From assembly GCF_040954835.1 (NCBI RefSeq), contig NC_090709.1, positions 37,908,039 through 37,972,038 of the forward strand: a DNA stretch of 64,000 nt, in the 5' to 3' direction. The position numbers and the translations under genes are program-made. Position 1 is the first letter of the stretch, and each line of letters opens with the position of its first letter. The notes under the pieces are model-generated. The model had not been told where the DNA came from, did not search any database, and saw only the letters and a program-made list of their open reading frames with translations. Shown here piece after piece: positions 30,380 through 42,520 of this stretch. The DNA comes from Lepisosteus oculatus. Taxonomy: Eukaryota > Chordata > Actinopteri > Semionotiformes > Lepisosteidae.

Positions 30380-30900
30380 TTGAGGAGAAGCTTACGGGGA
30401 TCTTTAAAACTTATAAACATGTAGCCCGTTAACTATGTTGAATTACAAAGTGTCTATTTCTGCTCATCATAAGCGTCTGCAATTTAATTTTCAGCAGAGT
30501 GTATTTGATGAAAAATGTAATCAAACAAAAACTGATTTGCAGCTCACAGTGCAGCTCTTAAAACACTCTTCACACTTTAAAAGCGTCAGAATCGAGGAGA
30601 AGCTCACAGGTGTACTTAAAACTTATACACATGTAGCCTGTCAACTATATTGAATTAACAGGATCTCTGGAACATCAGCATGTCATGCGATTGAGTTTAT
30701 CTGGGAGAAGGATCTGGCTGAACAGCGGAATAGGGTCTGGAAAGATGTACTGTACACAGTGTCTATTTCTGTACATCATCAACTTAAGCAATTTAATTTT
30801 CTGCACAGAGTGCATTTGATGTGCGGAAAACAGTCTAATGCAGCCATCTGTAACAGACTTGTGCTTGTGTTGGAAAGAGGGGAGCTGTCTGTTTTTCATG
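30380..30900 (+). repeat. Local duplication carrying Tx1-like pieces
   Basis: GAGGAGAAGCTTACGG, TTAAAACTTATAAACATGTA and TATGTTGAATTA at 30381-30446 recur at 30594-30660. GTGTCTATTTCTG, CATCAT and CAATTTAATTTT at 30449-30492 recur at 30757-30800. The right copy reads QFNFLHRVHLMCGKQSN, a Tx1-like C-terminal motif on the plus strand, opposite to the neighbouring remnant. Confidence 0.55.
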
Positions 30901-31229
30901 TAGGATTTGGAAATGCTCCCGGTTAGTGCAATATCGGTTTATGGTATTAAAAACTTTCAAGTTTAAATGCAGTGGTCACCTCTTAGGATCCCAAGAGCTT
31001 TTGATCTCTTTAACTAGTTTCCAGGAAATTCAAGAAAAGATAATTACCTGAATTTGTGCAAAAAGTGGAAAAATATAAGGAAGAAGGAATATGGGATAAA
31101 TTAAACTTTAACATCCACTTAGTGATTCATTGTCTCGTGTGGCTGGTATAAGAGACGCACTGAAATTGATTGCAAAAAGGATTTGTAAGTTGGTGATGAA
31201 ACAGTACCAATTATTGTTCAAGTACATAC

Positions 31230-31905
31230 ATTTCTGAATTATGTGTAGTAAGATGCTACATATGTTCTATCAGTCGGTGGTAGCGAGTGCCATTTTCTAT
31301 GCAGTGGTGTGCTGGGGCTCTGGGATTAGAGCAGTGGATTCTAAAAGGCTGAACAAGCTCATCAGAAGAGCAAGCTCTGTCATTGGGTCTGACCTGGACC
31401 CCTTGGAGGTAGTGGCTGAGAGGAGAACGATGTCCAAAATGGAGGCCATCATGGACAACTTCTCCCATCCCCTCTATGACAGGCTTGCAGAAATGAAGAG
31501 CACGTTCAGCAATAGACTGATTCATCCACGGTGCAACAGGGAGCGCTACAGGAGGTCGTTCTTGCCTTCTGCCATAAGACTGTACAACACATCCACCTTG
31601 CGTCTGGCCAGAGGCAACATTGACAGTGATCTGTTCTCTTTCTTTTTCCCCGTTTACAACCGTTTTTTGTGCAATATATGCCAGGGACCTGTGCATTACA
31701 TCTATATTTATATTCATATGTGTGATACTATTTTTCTGTGTACTGTTCTAGTTTGTTCTTTCTGTGTCCGGACTGTGAGTAACTCTTGTATTGTATGTAT
31801 TGTACTATTATTATGTAATTCGTTACACTGTGTCTGTGTTAAGCTGCTGTTGCACTGCAATTTCCCTCACGGGATCAATAAAGTATCTATCTATCAAAAG
31901 CCATC
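31230..31905 (+). pseudogene. LINE 3' end (Rex1/CR1-like group)
   Basis: The frame reads MLHMFYQSVVASAIFYAVVC, then LNKLIRRASSVIG, LSHPLYD-type sequence and RRSFLPSAIRLYN, the C-terminus of a fish LINE. It is followed by an untranslated tail ending ATCAATAAAGTATCTATC. It is truncated at its 5' side and open through the visible coding part. The frame continues past the protein end into the tail only by chance. A related tail lies at 51115-51345. Confidence 0.85.
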
Positions 31906-32119
31906 TGAGGTTCTTCTGAGGAACACGATTGTGCTGTTCCATTACTGTCCACAGTGTCATATTTATTTTTTTATTGTTCTTCTACACACTTCAGGACTAA
32001 TTCTGGTTGTACATAGTGCATGATTTAAAGTCCAGAACTTTGTTCATTGGTTGTGCTCTTTTGCATGTGAAACCTGCCTACTTGTGTCCATCTTTAATGA
32101 AACAAGAAGGCACAGCCAG
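31906..32119. other. Boundary between LINE-rich middle and array flank
   Basis: Unassigned. The sequence returns to T-rich array-like composition to the right. Confidence 0.3.
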
Positions 32120-35100
32120 GTCTTGACTGAGTTTTTATTGTGGTGATTTGTAGCCTCAGTCCTGCAGAACTAAGTAGAACAGTACAGGGGGAGAGCTGCT
32201 CCTTTCGGAATAACCTTCCCAGGATTTTACAGTGGCACAAGTAGGCAAACTTGTTTGAACAGGAAAAATTGTCTTTTTGGGTGGTGCAGGCAGGCCATGA
32301 TGGTGATTATCCAAGTTACTCTTGGAAATACTATGATACCTTTTTTCAGACCCTTTGAATGCCTGTTTGTGCCAAAATGCTTTCCCACTGGTGTGTAGTC
32401 CTGATGGTCCCAGGAGGTCAGTGAGCATAGTACCTTCTGTTCCAGAGATGGTACCTTCAAGTTTAAAGACAAAACTGCAGTTAAAACTCTTATCTAACTT
32501 TCACACTCTTGATAATTCAATTGGACTTGTAAACATATTGTTCTTGTAACCTTGTATAACACACTTTAAGACTGAGTACCACCTACAGTGGTAGCATGTT
32601 TATTGGTTTTAAACATGTCTAGGGGATCAAGGCTGAGGAGAAGGAAGAGTTGAGGGGTGGATAAACACCAGATAAACTGGGAGTGTTTGTTACAGATTTC
32701 ACTGCATTATCTCCAAACAACAAGGCAAAAATGTCCTACAATATTCTGTCATCTTACTAGTTATAGATCCTTCAGCATGAGCTAATGCCTTCTGGTTTTA
32801 CCATGGTATAGCAGGATGTGTGAATGAAGCATCCAGCTGTATTTTCATGGCTTTTCTCTAAAACCACAGCTACTGCCCAGGGTTCTCAGTAAAGTCTCAC
32901 CCCAGTCACTTTGAGCAGAAGTGAAGCCTCTGGAACCTCAAATTTTGGACAATCACTTCAATTTTTTAAAATCAGTTTCTGCATAGTCCAAGTCTAGCAA
33001 TTATAATTTGGACCTTATTAACAACAGTAATTTCTTTAGCCAGTCCTAGTGCTCATTAAGAGATTTGTCTTATGGTTGAGTAGGCAGTGAGGATCATGAT
33101 AGCTCACTCAATACTCTTCTTCCACTGTTCATTCTGGTTTACTTGCGAGTCTGTTGGTTGAGACCTGCTAATTTTATTGGATGGTTTACATTGACGTAAG
33201 AATGAAATGTGCCTGCACTAGAGGAGCCCTGGGGTCCTAGAGGATGAAGGCTGCCTCCCAACGTAGATTGGAAACTCAGGCAAGAGAACCAGCAGAAAAT
33301 AGGCCAGAGCTCCAGGGCGAAGGCCAGGAACCACAGTGCAGACTGGAGTGCAGGTTTGGAACTGGGAGCTGTAGTGCAGAGTGAAGGCCTGGAGAAAGAG
33401 CAAACTGGAACAGGAGATGCAGTGTAGAGTGATATTGCCAAGTTAAAATTGAACCCAGGCTTGAATACGTGAGGAACTCTGTTGTACCTTAATTTTTACA
33501 GTCATCCACTTTTGTATATTTTGTTTGCTTTTTACATAAGCTATCGCACATAATATTTTTAATTAAGCTTTAATGCAAACACACTTTAATTGTATGTTTA
33601 AAATTCACAATATGTATAAATACATTACTTCTCTCTGAAAAAAGGTAACCTACTTACATCTAGCATTTTCAAATTTCATGGTGCAAAACCTACCGCTATC
33701 AGAAAACAACTTAAACTTGATAGGTTAGTCTAGTCATGAACATTCTGAGCAAAACCATTTCTCCTGTATTTTAAGGAAGGTTGTGTGAGACTGGGCAAAA
33801 GAGAACAGTGGAAGAAGGTACATTTTAATATGTAAGTGGAGTTGAGTATTTTTTCCCCCAACTGCTTTCTCATACTTTTTTGTACTCTGAAGACAAACAT
33901 TTGAGGTAAAGCAGTTGCCACATTGTCAACGATTGGTTGAGCTCTGTGGGCTTTGCCCTAGCTTTTGAAATCACTTCCACAAATAAAATCACTTTTCTTC
34001 CACCCAATAGGTACAGGAGATCTAAATTAAACTGCAGTAATTAAACTGGGTCTCAATTCCTCCTTACTGATGTCAGCCTTCATTGAGGTGCACATGTGAA
34101 GCTGCTACAGATCCAGAAGACGATATTGATCTTGGCCACCTTGTGGATTTTGTAAAGAGTAGTGAGATTCTGCTAAGGTCAGACTGGAAAGGCAATGGAA
34201 AAGCTTCATTTCTATAACAGTCAGTTAACTATATAAACAAAACAAACATTTAACCAATGATACGGTTACCATTTTAAAGGACTGATGGCTTGTTTCAGCA
34301 TAGGCAGGCAGTTAAACTCCAGATTATATCCTGGAAAGACATGGGTGTGAACTTGTACTTGTGACATTTTATATCTCATCTGGCACTGCCACCACATGCT
34401 GGTTGTAGTTGCAGGTAGTAGGTATGTATTACTAGTACCACAGCAGCTAAAAAATCATGTTTTAAACTTGTAAGCGCTTGAGGAGGAAGCTGTCCACATT
34501 TTTTGGTTGTAAAGGAACAAGAAAGTTAATTGCAAAGTGAACAATAGATTGGTTTCCACTGCTGAGCCTTAAAACTGGAAGATAATTTTAATATTGCCTA
34601 TAGAGCACTATTCCAGTAGGAATGTGTCCAGCGTTCACCTCCACTTCCCCCCCAGTTTAATTGCAGTACTGAGCCCTTGGATTAACACTTGCAGTGTTAC
34701 ATGTTGCACTCAAGTAAGATGGTAAGATTTATAACTTTTATAAACCTAGAATAGTACACTTGTCTATGGAAAAAAAGACAATAGTAACAGATTAAAAAAC
34801 TACACCATTGATGAATCAATCACTTAAAATGCCATTATAGTTCAAAACTTGGCACAAACTAGTATGTGTTGTAAACCGTATTACACAGTTATAACCTGTG
34901 CAGTTCAATCTGTGATTCAGGGAAACTAGTACATTTACTCACCTTTTCCATGCTCTACACGAGATGCAAGTGTTACTAAAGAACAGTGTGCACCAGGAAG
35001 AAAGCTCTGCATCACGTTTTGCAAAAATGACAGAAGCACTGAAGATGAACCACCTCCCAGGGTTTGATGCTGTACATGAGGTAAGGAAAAGGGATACTAT

Positions 35101-36030
35101 TGATAGGCCATTTGAAGTTTAGTAGTCAAAGCCATAGTCCATCCTTCTCAAGGGTAGAGGTACACAGCTTTTGTGTAATCACATAAGCATATTACCCAGC
35201 CCTTTATTGAAAGAACCCAAGGCGTCTGCCTCCGTGATGTGGCTAAGCACTGTTTGGGACTCCCACAATGGCAGGAGTACAGCACCTCCTGTTCTCAGGA
35301 TCACTCTTCACAGGGGTCCACGGGTCCTCCTTCCCAAACCCTGGTTCATTCCAGCTGGGAAATGAAGGACAAGGACAGCAGCTCTGGTTAACACTGCTCA
35401 TTAGGTGCCAATTCTTTAAAAACATGGAAAACCTGAAGAGTAAGTTTGTCGGGCCAAGACGGGGTATCTATGCTCTAGAGCAGTAGTTCCAAGTCTTGGT
35501 GACCTGCACACCTTTGGGACTTTATTTAACTTACAATATATTACTTTAAATCTCCAACATGAGTAAGAGCAGGGAACAAACCAAAGTCAATGAAGGGTTT
35601 GATTGTGTAACTAAAGGCTGAGCTGAAACAAGGTCAACAGGAACAGGATTGGGAACCACTTCTCTAGAGTTAAGAGCCACTGGAATTGTTTCCCAAGATT
35701 CAGAAAAAGTTATTTTCAATAAACTGGGAAACCCTCACTTTGGTGGGCAGGTGGAAAGTGTCATAGCTTAACAGAAGGATTCCACATGAAGGAAAATGGA
35801 CACTGCTACAGTGTACCTACCCAGCTCACAGTATCCTGACCTTTCCATCAGGAACAGGCACTCCAGTCAGTTTACTAGAACCAGCCAAGTGAATGAATCT
35901 AAGAGCCCCCACTCATTAAAAAAGTAAACTAGAGAAAAACAGCACTTGACAAAGAGGCTTGTCCCAAAAACAGCCAGATGTCACCACTTTATAAATGCTG
36001 AATGAACACAGGAGCAGTGACTTTTACACC
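32120..36030 (-). ncRNA. Candidate minus-strand transcription unit
   Basis: Promoter-like signals M3 (36022) and M2 (36613) point left, and a minus-strand AATAAA lies at 32134-32139 (TTTATT on the plus strand). I see no LINE or SINE here. A minus-strand acceptor-like CTCCTGTTCCAG is near 33401-33412, and a 100-codon minus frame covers 33139-33441 without family features. The plus-strand modules E1-E4 are not present in either orientation. A leftward noncoding transcript is an inference from its ends. Confidence 0.3.
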
Positions 36031-36060
36031 TTAAGCTGGGCTGGCACCTCCACAAGAAAC
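35985..36060 (-). promoter_or_regulatory. Minus-strand promoter-like element M3
   Basis: On the minus strand GGAGGTGCCAGCCCAGCTTA is followed by GGTGTAAAAG (36022-36031) at the same spacing as the TATA box in M1 and M2. Then come TCCTGTGTTCATTCA and a donor-like AAGTGGTGACAT. It is a diverged relative of M2, which lies about 590 bases to its right. Confidence 0.45.
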
Positions 36061-36559
36061 CTGAGTAAAACCAGTTTTCCAAGCAAAAAAAAAAAGAGCC
36101 AAAATCAATTGGAAACAAAAAGAAGGTTTCACAGTTGAAATGTGTTTTCTTTCTTCTCTTTTCAGCATGGAATATGTATATTACTTGTTCCTTTGCAGAC
36201 TGCGCATGCTGATGCAGGTACCCACCTACAATATCAATTAGTCCACCAGAAATGGCTTCATGCAGCTTAGCTGCTTTCTACCAGGTAATCAGGAAAAGTA
36301 TACTAGTTATATTTTACCTATGAAATATAATTATTATACTATTATAGGAATGCAAACTAAATGGTCATAATCAAGTGTTTGATAAAACAACCTTGTAAAA
36401 ACTCATTTAAATCAATATTTAGCAACAATACAAACACTTGCTGCTCCAGTCCAGGAGTGGTCGTCCCCTTTAACCCCAGAGAGTGAAAAGCCAACTAGTT
36501 CAGCCCTGTAAACTTAAAGCAAATCTCAAGAACATATTCTACCCCCCAGAGCAGCCTGT

Positions 36560-36660
36560 ACTCACCCCTGTTCTGAACCACTGAATGGAAACAGGAGCAA
36601 AGGGAGTCCTCTGTTTTATACCCTGAGCCAGGCTGGCACCTCCCCTATGGAATGTAGCAA
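36560..36660 (-). promoter_or_regulatory. Minus-strand TATA promoter and first exon M2
   Basis: Same design as M1: GGTATAAAAC at 36613-36622 (minus strand), then TTTCCATTCAGTGGTTCAG, then the donor GGTGAGTACAGG (GT near 36565). Confidence 0.6.
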
Positions 36661-37394
36661 AAACAGAGGAGCAAAGCATCCACAGGTGACAGTCGTAGTG
36701 GCTGTGAAACAGGTTTAACCCACAGTTAAAAGGGGTGTTCCTTAATGTCTTTTTATAGGACCATACATGTGAATAAGGATTTAATTGTACTTGTGTATAT
36801 AACAAATAAACTGAACTGAATAAAAAAACAGCCTTGTAAACACACACATATGTAAGAGAGATGAGTTTCTAGTCAGCTGCAGATATAAATGTGAAATTTA
36901 AGAGCCCAACCATTACTTATTGTACTCCCACCATGTTCATTTGTTATATAAATTAACTTTTTTAATTAGTTTTTTTTTTCCTCAGGAGTGTAGGAGTGTT
37001 ATTTTTTCTTGTGTTTTTTTTTCTGTGTGATTAGTGATGGTTTTGAACAAATAAAATTTTATGTTAAGTTGATATCAAGGTTGCAGTTATGTTTTGTTAC
37101 ACAACCAAACATGTTGTGTTTATATATGTGATATACAGTGTGGATATATATACACTTTGAACATTTGAAATTATATTAAGGACCTTTTAAGGATCTTGAA
37201 TAATTTGCAGTTTGGCTTCAAGTCACTTTTCACCATTTATGAGTGAAATTTGAAGGGATAAAAAGGTGGTTTAATCACTAAGAAACTGCAACTAATTGAA
37301 TAACAGGAGCAGGGTGCTATTTAACAAGTGTTCTTGGTAGTAATTTGGAAATTAATTTGGCTTTGGGATGAGAGATCAATAGGTTAGCTGGCTA

Positions 37395-37645
37395 ATGCTT
37401 GTTTGGTCGTTGGAAGCAGGTGTGTGTTGTATTAGAAGCGGTGGGGGTTTGGTAGTGGCCCTTTGAGGAGATGCTGGGATTGGCCCCTGGTGAATTAGCC
37501 ACAGCTGTGAGGTCATCATGAGGCTTATACAAGGCAGCCCAGGAGGGTGGGCATCTGGGCTCTCTTTGTCTCTTACTTCAGCAAGTGAAAGAGATGTTGT
37601 TATTAGACTGGTGGTTGTTAGTTTTTAATGTAATTATTATATAAG
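37395..37645 (+). promoter_or_regulatory. Plus-strand promoter and first exon P3
   Basis: GGGATTGGCCCC (inverted CCAAT) lies upstream of GAGGCTTATACAAGG (TATA-like, 37521-37535). The donor region is TATATAAGGTAAATT (GT at 37645), weaker than GGTAAGT in P1. Confidence 0.6.
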
Positions 37646-39373
37646 GTAAATTATTTTGCTATGCTTTTTTTAACCAGGAGTTGTTGAAGAATTGTAAAGC
37701 TTTTGCAAAGATGTTTTTCAAAACTTTAAGAAGTGTCAATACTTGAGAGTATGGAGTGAAGTTAAGATTAGTGTGAAGTCTCTATTTGCTTTTGGTTTAG
37801 ACAATTTTTAGTTTTCCCCAACACTTATACGTTTTGTTTTAGTGTATGAAACTCTTGTTGGTAAATACTGTGATCTCTTCTCTAGAGCTCAAACTGGCAA
37901 CAGGAAAGGCTTTATATCCTGACTTGACAGTTTCACTGGGACATCAGGGAAGACCCTTCTCTGTCCAACATGCTGGTGTTCCAGTCTCTGCTGGACTGTA
38001 GAAAACTGGAGATGCAGGTCAGTGCGGGGTGAGCTCTTAAGGCTGGGAGAAGTCTGTATGGCACTTGTTCTGGTCCCCTCTCTGTGGCAGTGGGGTGGCC
38101 ATCAGTGTTTTGCTGCCCTTGTCTCCTTCAGGTGCTGTTCTGAGAGGCAGATGGTGACAATGAGCACATTCACTTGAGAGAGGATGCTGGTGGAGTTTCC
38201 AGATGAGATTTTGTTGGAACGGTGTGTGGAAACTGCACAGACCAGCTTTTTATAAGGCTGTTCAGCAGTGGTTCTGATTGTCTGTGAGTTAAACTACACT
38301 GCAGTACTCAGAGCTTCTCAATCCCTGGCCATCTCAATGCACAGTATGGAGACACCGCTTGGAGAATTGTTCAGAGGAAGCTCACTGGCTGGCTAAAAGG
38401 ATACCCACTGTGTGACTTGTTGATGCCCACCTGTGCATATTGAAGTCTTGTGGTTTTAACAGTGGAAGGTGAAGAGGTGCTGCAAGCAATCCTTGAATAT
38501 TCTGGATGCCCATGGATCTTGAGCAGTTGTAAAGGTAGTGTCTAGGAGGAGGTGAGTTTCACTCTTGTATCCTGTTTTTTTTATTTATTTATTTTTACTC
38601 TTAAGAATTGGCTTAGTGTTAGTTTTGGAAGACTTCTGGTGATTTTTCTATCATGTTTGAGTGTTGGTTTAATTTGAGGTGTAGGTTTTCTTATCTTCTG
38701 GGTGCTGTACTATATACTGACATGTATAGTACTAAACTGGTACTGGGAGTAAAAATTCTTACTGTTTCAAAGTGAAGAGGATCAAATCTAAATCTCTACT
38801 TCAGGTTCTGCTGATGGAAGGGTTGACCAGGCCTTTGCTCCCAGAGGGATGACCTTTATTTGCCAGGAATGTGCAGATGTGGCACCCTATAGACTGGGTT
38901 CTTTCTCTTCAGTGAAGATCTGCTTGAGGAGTTCTTGGTTACTAAACCAAGACAACTGCTGTTAGGGGACCCTGTCAGAGCTGCTCAGTGAGTTCTCTAC
39001 CACCCAGGAGTAGAGACCGGGGTGACCGTGTGTGGGGCAGCTCTGGGCTTGACATTGCTTGATCCTCCTTCAAAGGTAGGAGTGGCTTTCTGTTCTGACT
39101 GCCACTCTGCACACCAGCCTTGGGGTGGCTGTTTCTAGGAGCACCTGAGCCACCTAGCTGGTTGAGCTATAACTGACTGTTCCAGGCAGGAGGGGTCCCT
39201 GATTTTACAGCCTTTGTTTAGTTGTAGTTGCTGGGGTTCTTTGTGTTTTCTAACTTAAATGAAGTGGTAAATTAGGAATGGAAGTCCAATACTGAAAGTG
39301 TTGTGCAAGCACAGGGAAAGATCTGGCTAAATTATTTTGCTAAGGGTACCAGTGGAAAATGGAGATTCACAGT

Positions 39374-39420
39374 ATGTGAGATTTATTTCATGGGTGCACA
39401 CATGTAAATAAATCTAACAT
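39374..39420 (+). ncRNA. GUGCAC-loop hairpin, copy 3 (type I)
   Basis: AGATTTATTTCATG pairs fully with CATGTAAATAAATCT apart from one bulged U, around GGTGCACA. After one mismatch the outer ATGT pairs with ACAT. The 3' arm includes AATAAA. It lies downstream of E3. Confidence 0.6.
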
Positions 39421-41299
39421 TGACTGAAATTCTGAACTGAATTAAATTAAAAAATGGGGAAACCTATGCTCCAGTCTAGTGTAAGGTGGACTTCCTGATT
39501 TATTCTCTTGTGAGAAGGGAGAGAGAGCAGTATGGAAACTTACTTGTGCTGGAGGACTTCATTGTTTGTGCTCCTGTTTAAACTGGTTTTATACTGCATA
39601 TTTTTCCCTTGGCTCCTGTGTATTGACCTGTGACCATACAAGATACTATGGTAGTAAACTATTTCTATTTTTACACCTCTTAGAACATTTGAATGACTTG
39701 ATTAGGGAATGTTAAGCTTAGTTTTACCAATGGCTTGTTCTGCATATGTACAAGCTGTAATCTCCCTAATGGTATAGAGCATGCTGTAGCTGGAAGGCTG
39801 AAATCAACTTTAAGTGTTAAAACTCAAACCGTTACCCTCTTATGGAGCTCCAGTCAAGGCTGCTTCTGTTGGTACTGAAGATGGTTAGTGTTTTTGGTTT
39901 TGTACTGCTGTGGAACCTAATTATTTTTTTGGAGGTGGGGGGGACTTTCTGCTCTTTTTGTAGTAAATGCAAACTTACTGCACCTCTTTCGTTGTGTGTT
40001 GAGGCATTTTCTTAAAGCATTGTCCACCACTATTTGTTTGGGTATACAACTTTGAAATGTCTGTCAATTCTCTGTACTGTGAACTTGTTACTGTTTTTAT
40101 GTAGAAGTACTGGTAGTTTTATTTAGGTGTACATTAGATGTACTTGTATGTACCCTATGTCCAGATGGGAAAAATATCTTCCATTAACTATTTTTCCCCT
40201 TTACTTTAGGAATGTTAGTCTTCTGTAAATTGACCTAAAAATCTGAGTATTTGTGTGGCACGGGGAAGCAAGTTGAAGAATTCTAATCTCTTGCCTCAAA
40301 AGCTTGCAAGCTAATCTCAAGGAAGAGAAGCAAGGGCATCTATGTCCTGGGTGAGCAGGACAAGGATTTGTTTTTTCTTTTTTCTTTCAGCCAGTAAGGA
40401 TCCAGCATTGAGGGTTAGGATCTGTGATCCATCAGGATTGGGGTGGAGTTGAGTTGGATGCACTGAATTTGATTCATTTTTTTTTGTTGTTGTTTGGTGC
40501 TACATGTTTATTCTAGTGAGCTGTTGACAACCATTAATGAATATTGCAAAAGGATCCAGTTTCCCTGGACATCTGCCATGTCAAAGGAAGAATGTTGAGG
40601 AAGCAGAAGGCCGTGCCTATTTCAGCTATTGCCTGAATCCCTGACCTTGGCTGCTCTGTGATGGGCAGTTTGCAGGAAATACTGGTCAGTAATCCAGTCA
40701 GTCAGAGTCTTTAATGCTGATCCAATTATTGCTCTTAACTCAAGTGAAATCTTGTGGCCAAGGTAAAGGTGAGTTTGAAGGTACGTAGAGGGGAGGTGTA
40801 GGTCAAGATCTTTTGGTGTGGATTGTTAATTGATTTTAGTAGAATGATCAGTGTTCCCCAATCCCTGGCAAGATGAATCCACAGTGTGGAGAAACAAGAT
40901 TGGTGAATCCTGTTCAGAGGGAGCTCACTGGCTGGCTAAAAGGATACCAGCTTTGTGACCTGTTGTCCATTTGTGAGTATGGAAGTCCTGTGCTTTGAAC
41001 AGTGGGGAAAGTGAAGAGGTGTAAGCTGTCCTCAAGTTTCCTAGATGCCCATGGATCTTGGAGGAGATGGAAGGGTAGTGTCTAGAAAGACACTGTGCCT
41101 GGAGACAAGGTGGGTTTCACTCACCCAACCCCCCCCCCCCCTCTTGGATATCTTCTGGTGGCAAATGACATGGTTTTTAATGTGTTAAACCTTTTTGGCT
41201 TTCTTTCTGGGTTTGTTCCCTGCTTGGTTGAAGCTCTCCTACACAGTCATGCATTGGACTGGCTGCCATTCTGACTCAAAGACTGAATTACTGCATTGT

Positions 41300-41343
41300 A
41301 TGTGATTTTATTTCATGGGTGCACACATGTAAGTAAATCACAT
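41300..41343 (+). ncRNA. GUGCAC-loop hairpin, copy 4 (type II)
   Basis: The outer arm ATGTGATTT pairs perfectly with AAATCACAT. Compared with type I (ATGTAAGATTT with AAATCTTACAT), both arms differ yet match. One extra T lies in the 5' arm. It is placed 190 bases after E2' and 352 before E3'. Confidence 0.6.
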
Positions 41344-42299
41344 TGGATACAGTGCAGTACAACCGTGACTTGGCACACTGCAGACTCCTTACTGGTTGAG
41401 GCTCTGAGGAGATAGCATGTCAGCCAGGTTCTCTTGATGGGTGTCGGCACAGGAACTGCTCTCTTCAAGGGAGAGGAACTGCACTGGATCTTTTCCCTGT
41501 GGAAAGAGCCCTGGACTGGGGGGTTTTCTCTGCTCTCTACATTGTTTCCCTGTTAGCTTGTCCTGGGCAGGTGCTATACTGAACATTTTGCAAGTTCAGC
41601 GCGATCCTGGATTTGGGGTTGAGCTTCCTTAGTATTTCTGAAAAGTGCAGAGGACTTGGACTAAATCCTTCTCTTCCATTTCAGGGTCTCTGCTGTCAGA
41701 AGGGACGAGCAGGCCTTGGGTCCAGAAGGACTTAGAGTGTGACAACATGCAGGGGTGTCAGTTGTACTTATCTGTGATGGAGTCTAAGAGTGGAATCTGT
41801 TACTCTGTACCCATATAGTGGTAGGAGATGTGAGCTTAAGGCGAATGGACACCTCCTGCTTGAATCTTTTGGTTTTACATGCATTGTATCAGTTTAAAAC
41901 TGGTTTGAATCAAGTGGGTAGTGCTGTGCTTGCTCCAGATAAGGAATTTTTCAGACTTAAGACCTCTGCCTTAGTCTCTTGCTCAGCAGTTTCCATGCTA
42001 GTTCTTGGGACCATAAAGTGCTGCATGTAATTAAGTCATATGCAAAGAATTGTCTGTACTGGTTAATATTTCTGCTTTACTTCAAGTATGTTTCAGATAT
42101 CATACCTTTCTCTAGTCTTCCCAAGCTGAACACATGGTTAAGTAATTTTGTTCCTCCAGTCTTGTCTTATTTTAAATAAAGGTTAATTTCCTTTTTAGTT
42201 TGAGATAACTAATGGATTAATAGTGGTGGGAAAGTTCTCTATGGTTGATTTGTAATCCATTAATTATCCAAATCTCATCTGATTAACAGATGAGGTGGT

Positions 42300-42520
42300 A
42301 AGTGCTAGTTTAGTCATTGGAAGCAGTTGTGTTGAATTGGAAACAGTGGGGGTGTGGAGGTGGGACACTGAGCACAGGTTGGGATTGGCTCCTGTTAATC
42401 GCCCTGAGGAGTTTTATAAGGCAGCCCTGGAGCCAGTGTGTTCCCAGCTGCAGCAGGTGAAGACGCTCCTGTGATTTGTGGTGGTTTTTTACTTTTAAAA
42501 TGTTAGTATTACTGTGGTAG
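42300..42520 (+). promoter_or_regulatory. Plus-strand promoter and first exon P4
   Basis: GGGATTGGCTCC, then GAGTTTTATAAGGC (TATA 42411-42420), then CAGCAGGTGAAG and the donor GTGGTAGGTAAGAG (GT at 42521). It is nearly identical to P2. Confidence 0.65.

Larger units (their letters stand above)
37540..41870 (+). ncRNA. Candidate multi-exon noncoding transcription unit B
   Basis: Module order is as in unit A: E1 38132-38431 (donor changed to GTGCAT), E2 to 38551, E3 38815-39075, type I hairpin 39374, R 39735, E4 to 40350, E1' to 40972, E2' to 41109, type II hairpin 41300, E3' from 41695. Donors and acceptors are kept at nearly every module while intron sequence has gained and lost tens of bases. 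E3' has lost its right part by the deletion noted for this block. No open frame is shared with unit A. Confidence 0.5.

Noticed and set aside
31241-32023. 260-codon plus-strand protein
   Set aside because: The first half is a LINE C-terminus and the second half is the LINE untranslated tail and flank read by chance.
34077-34105. Possible eleventh hairpin (CTTCA...GGTGCACA...TGAAG)
   Set aside because: It keeps GGTGCACA but lacks the ATTTATTTCATG arm, and its stem is only about five to eight pairs, so chance cannot be excluded.
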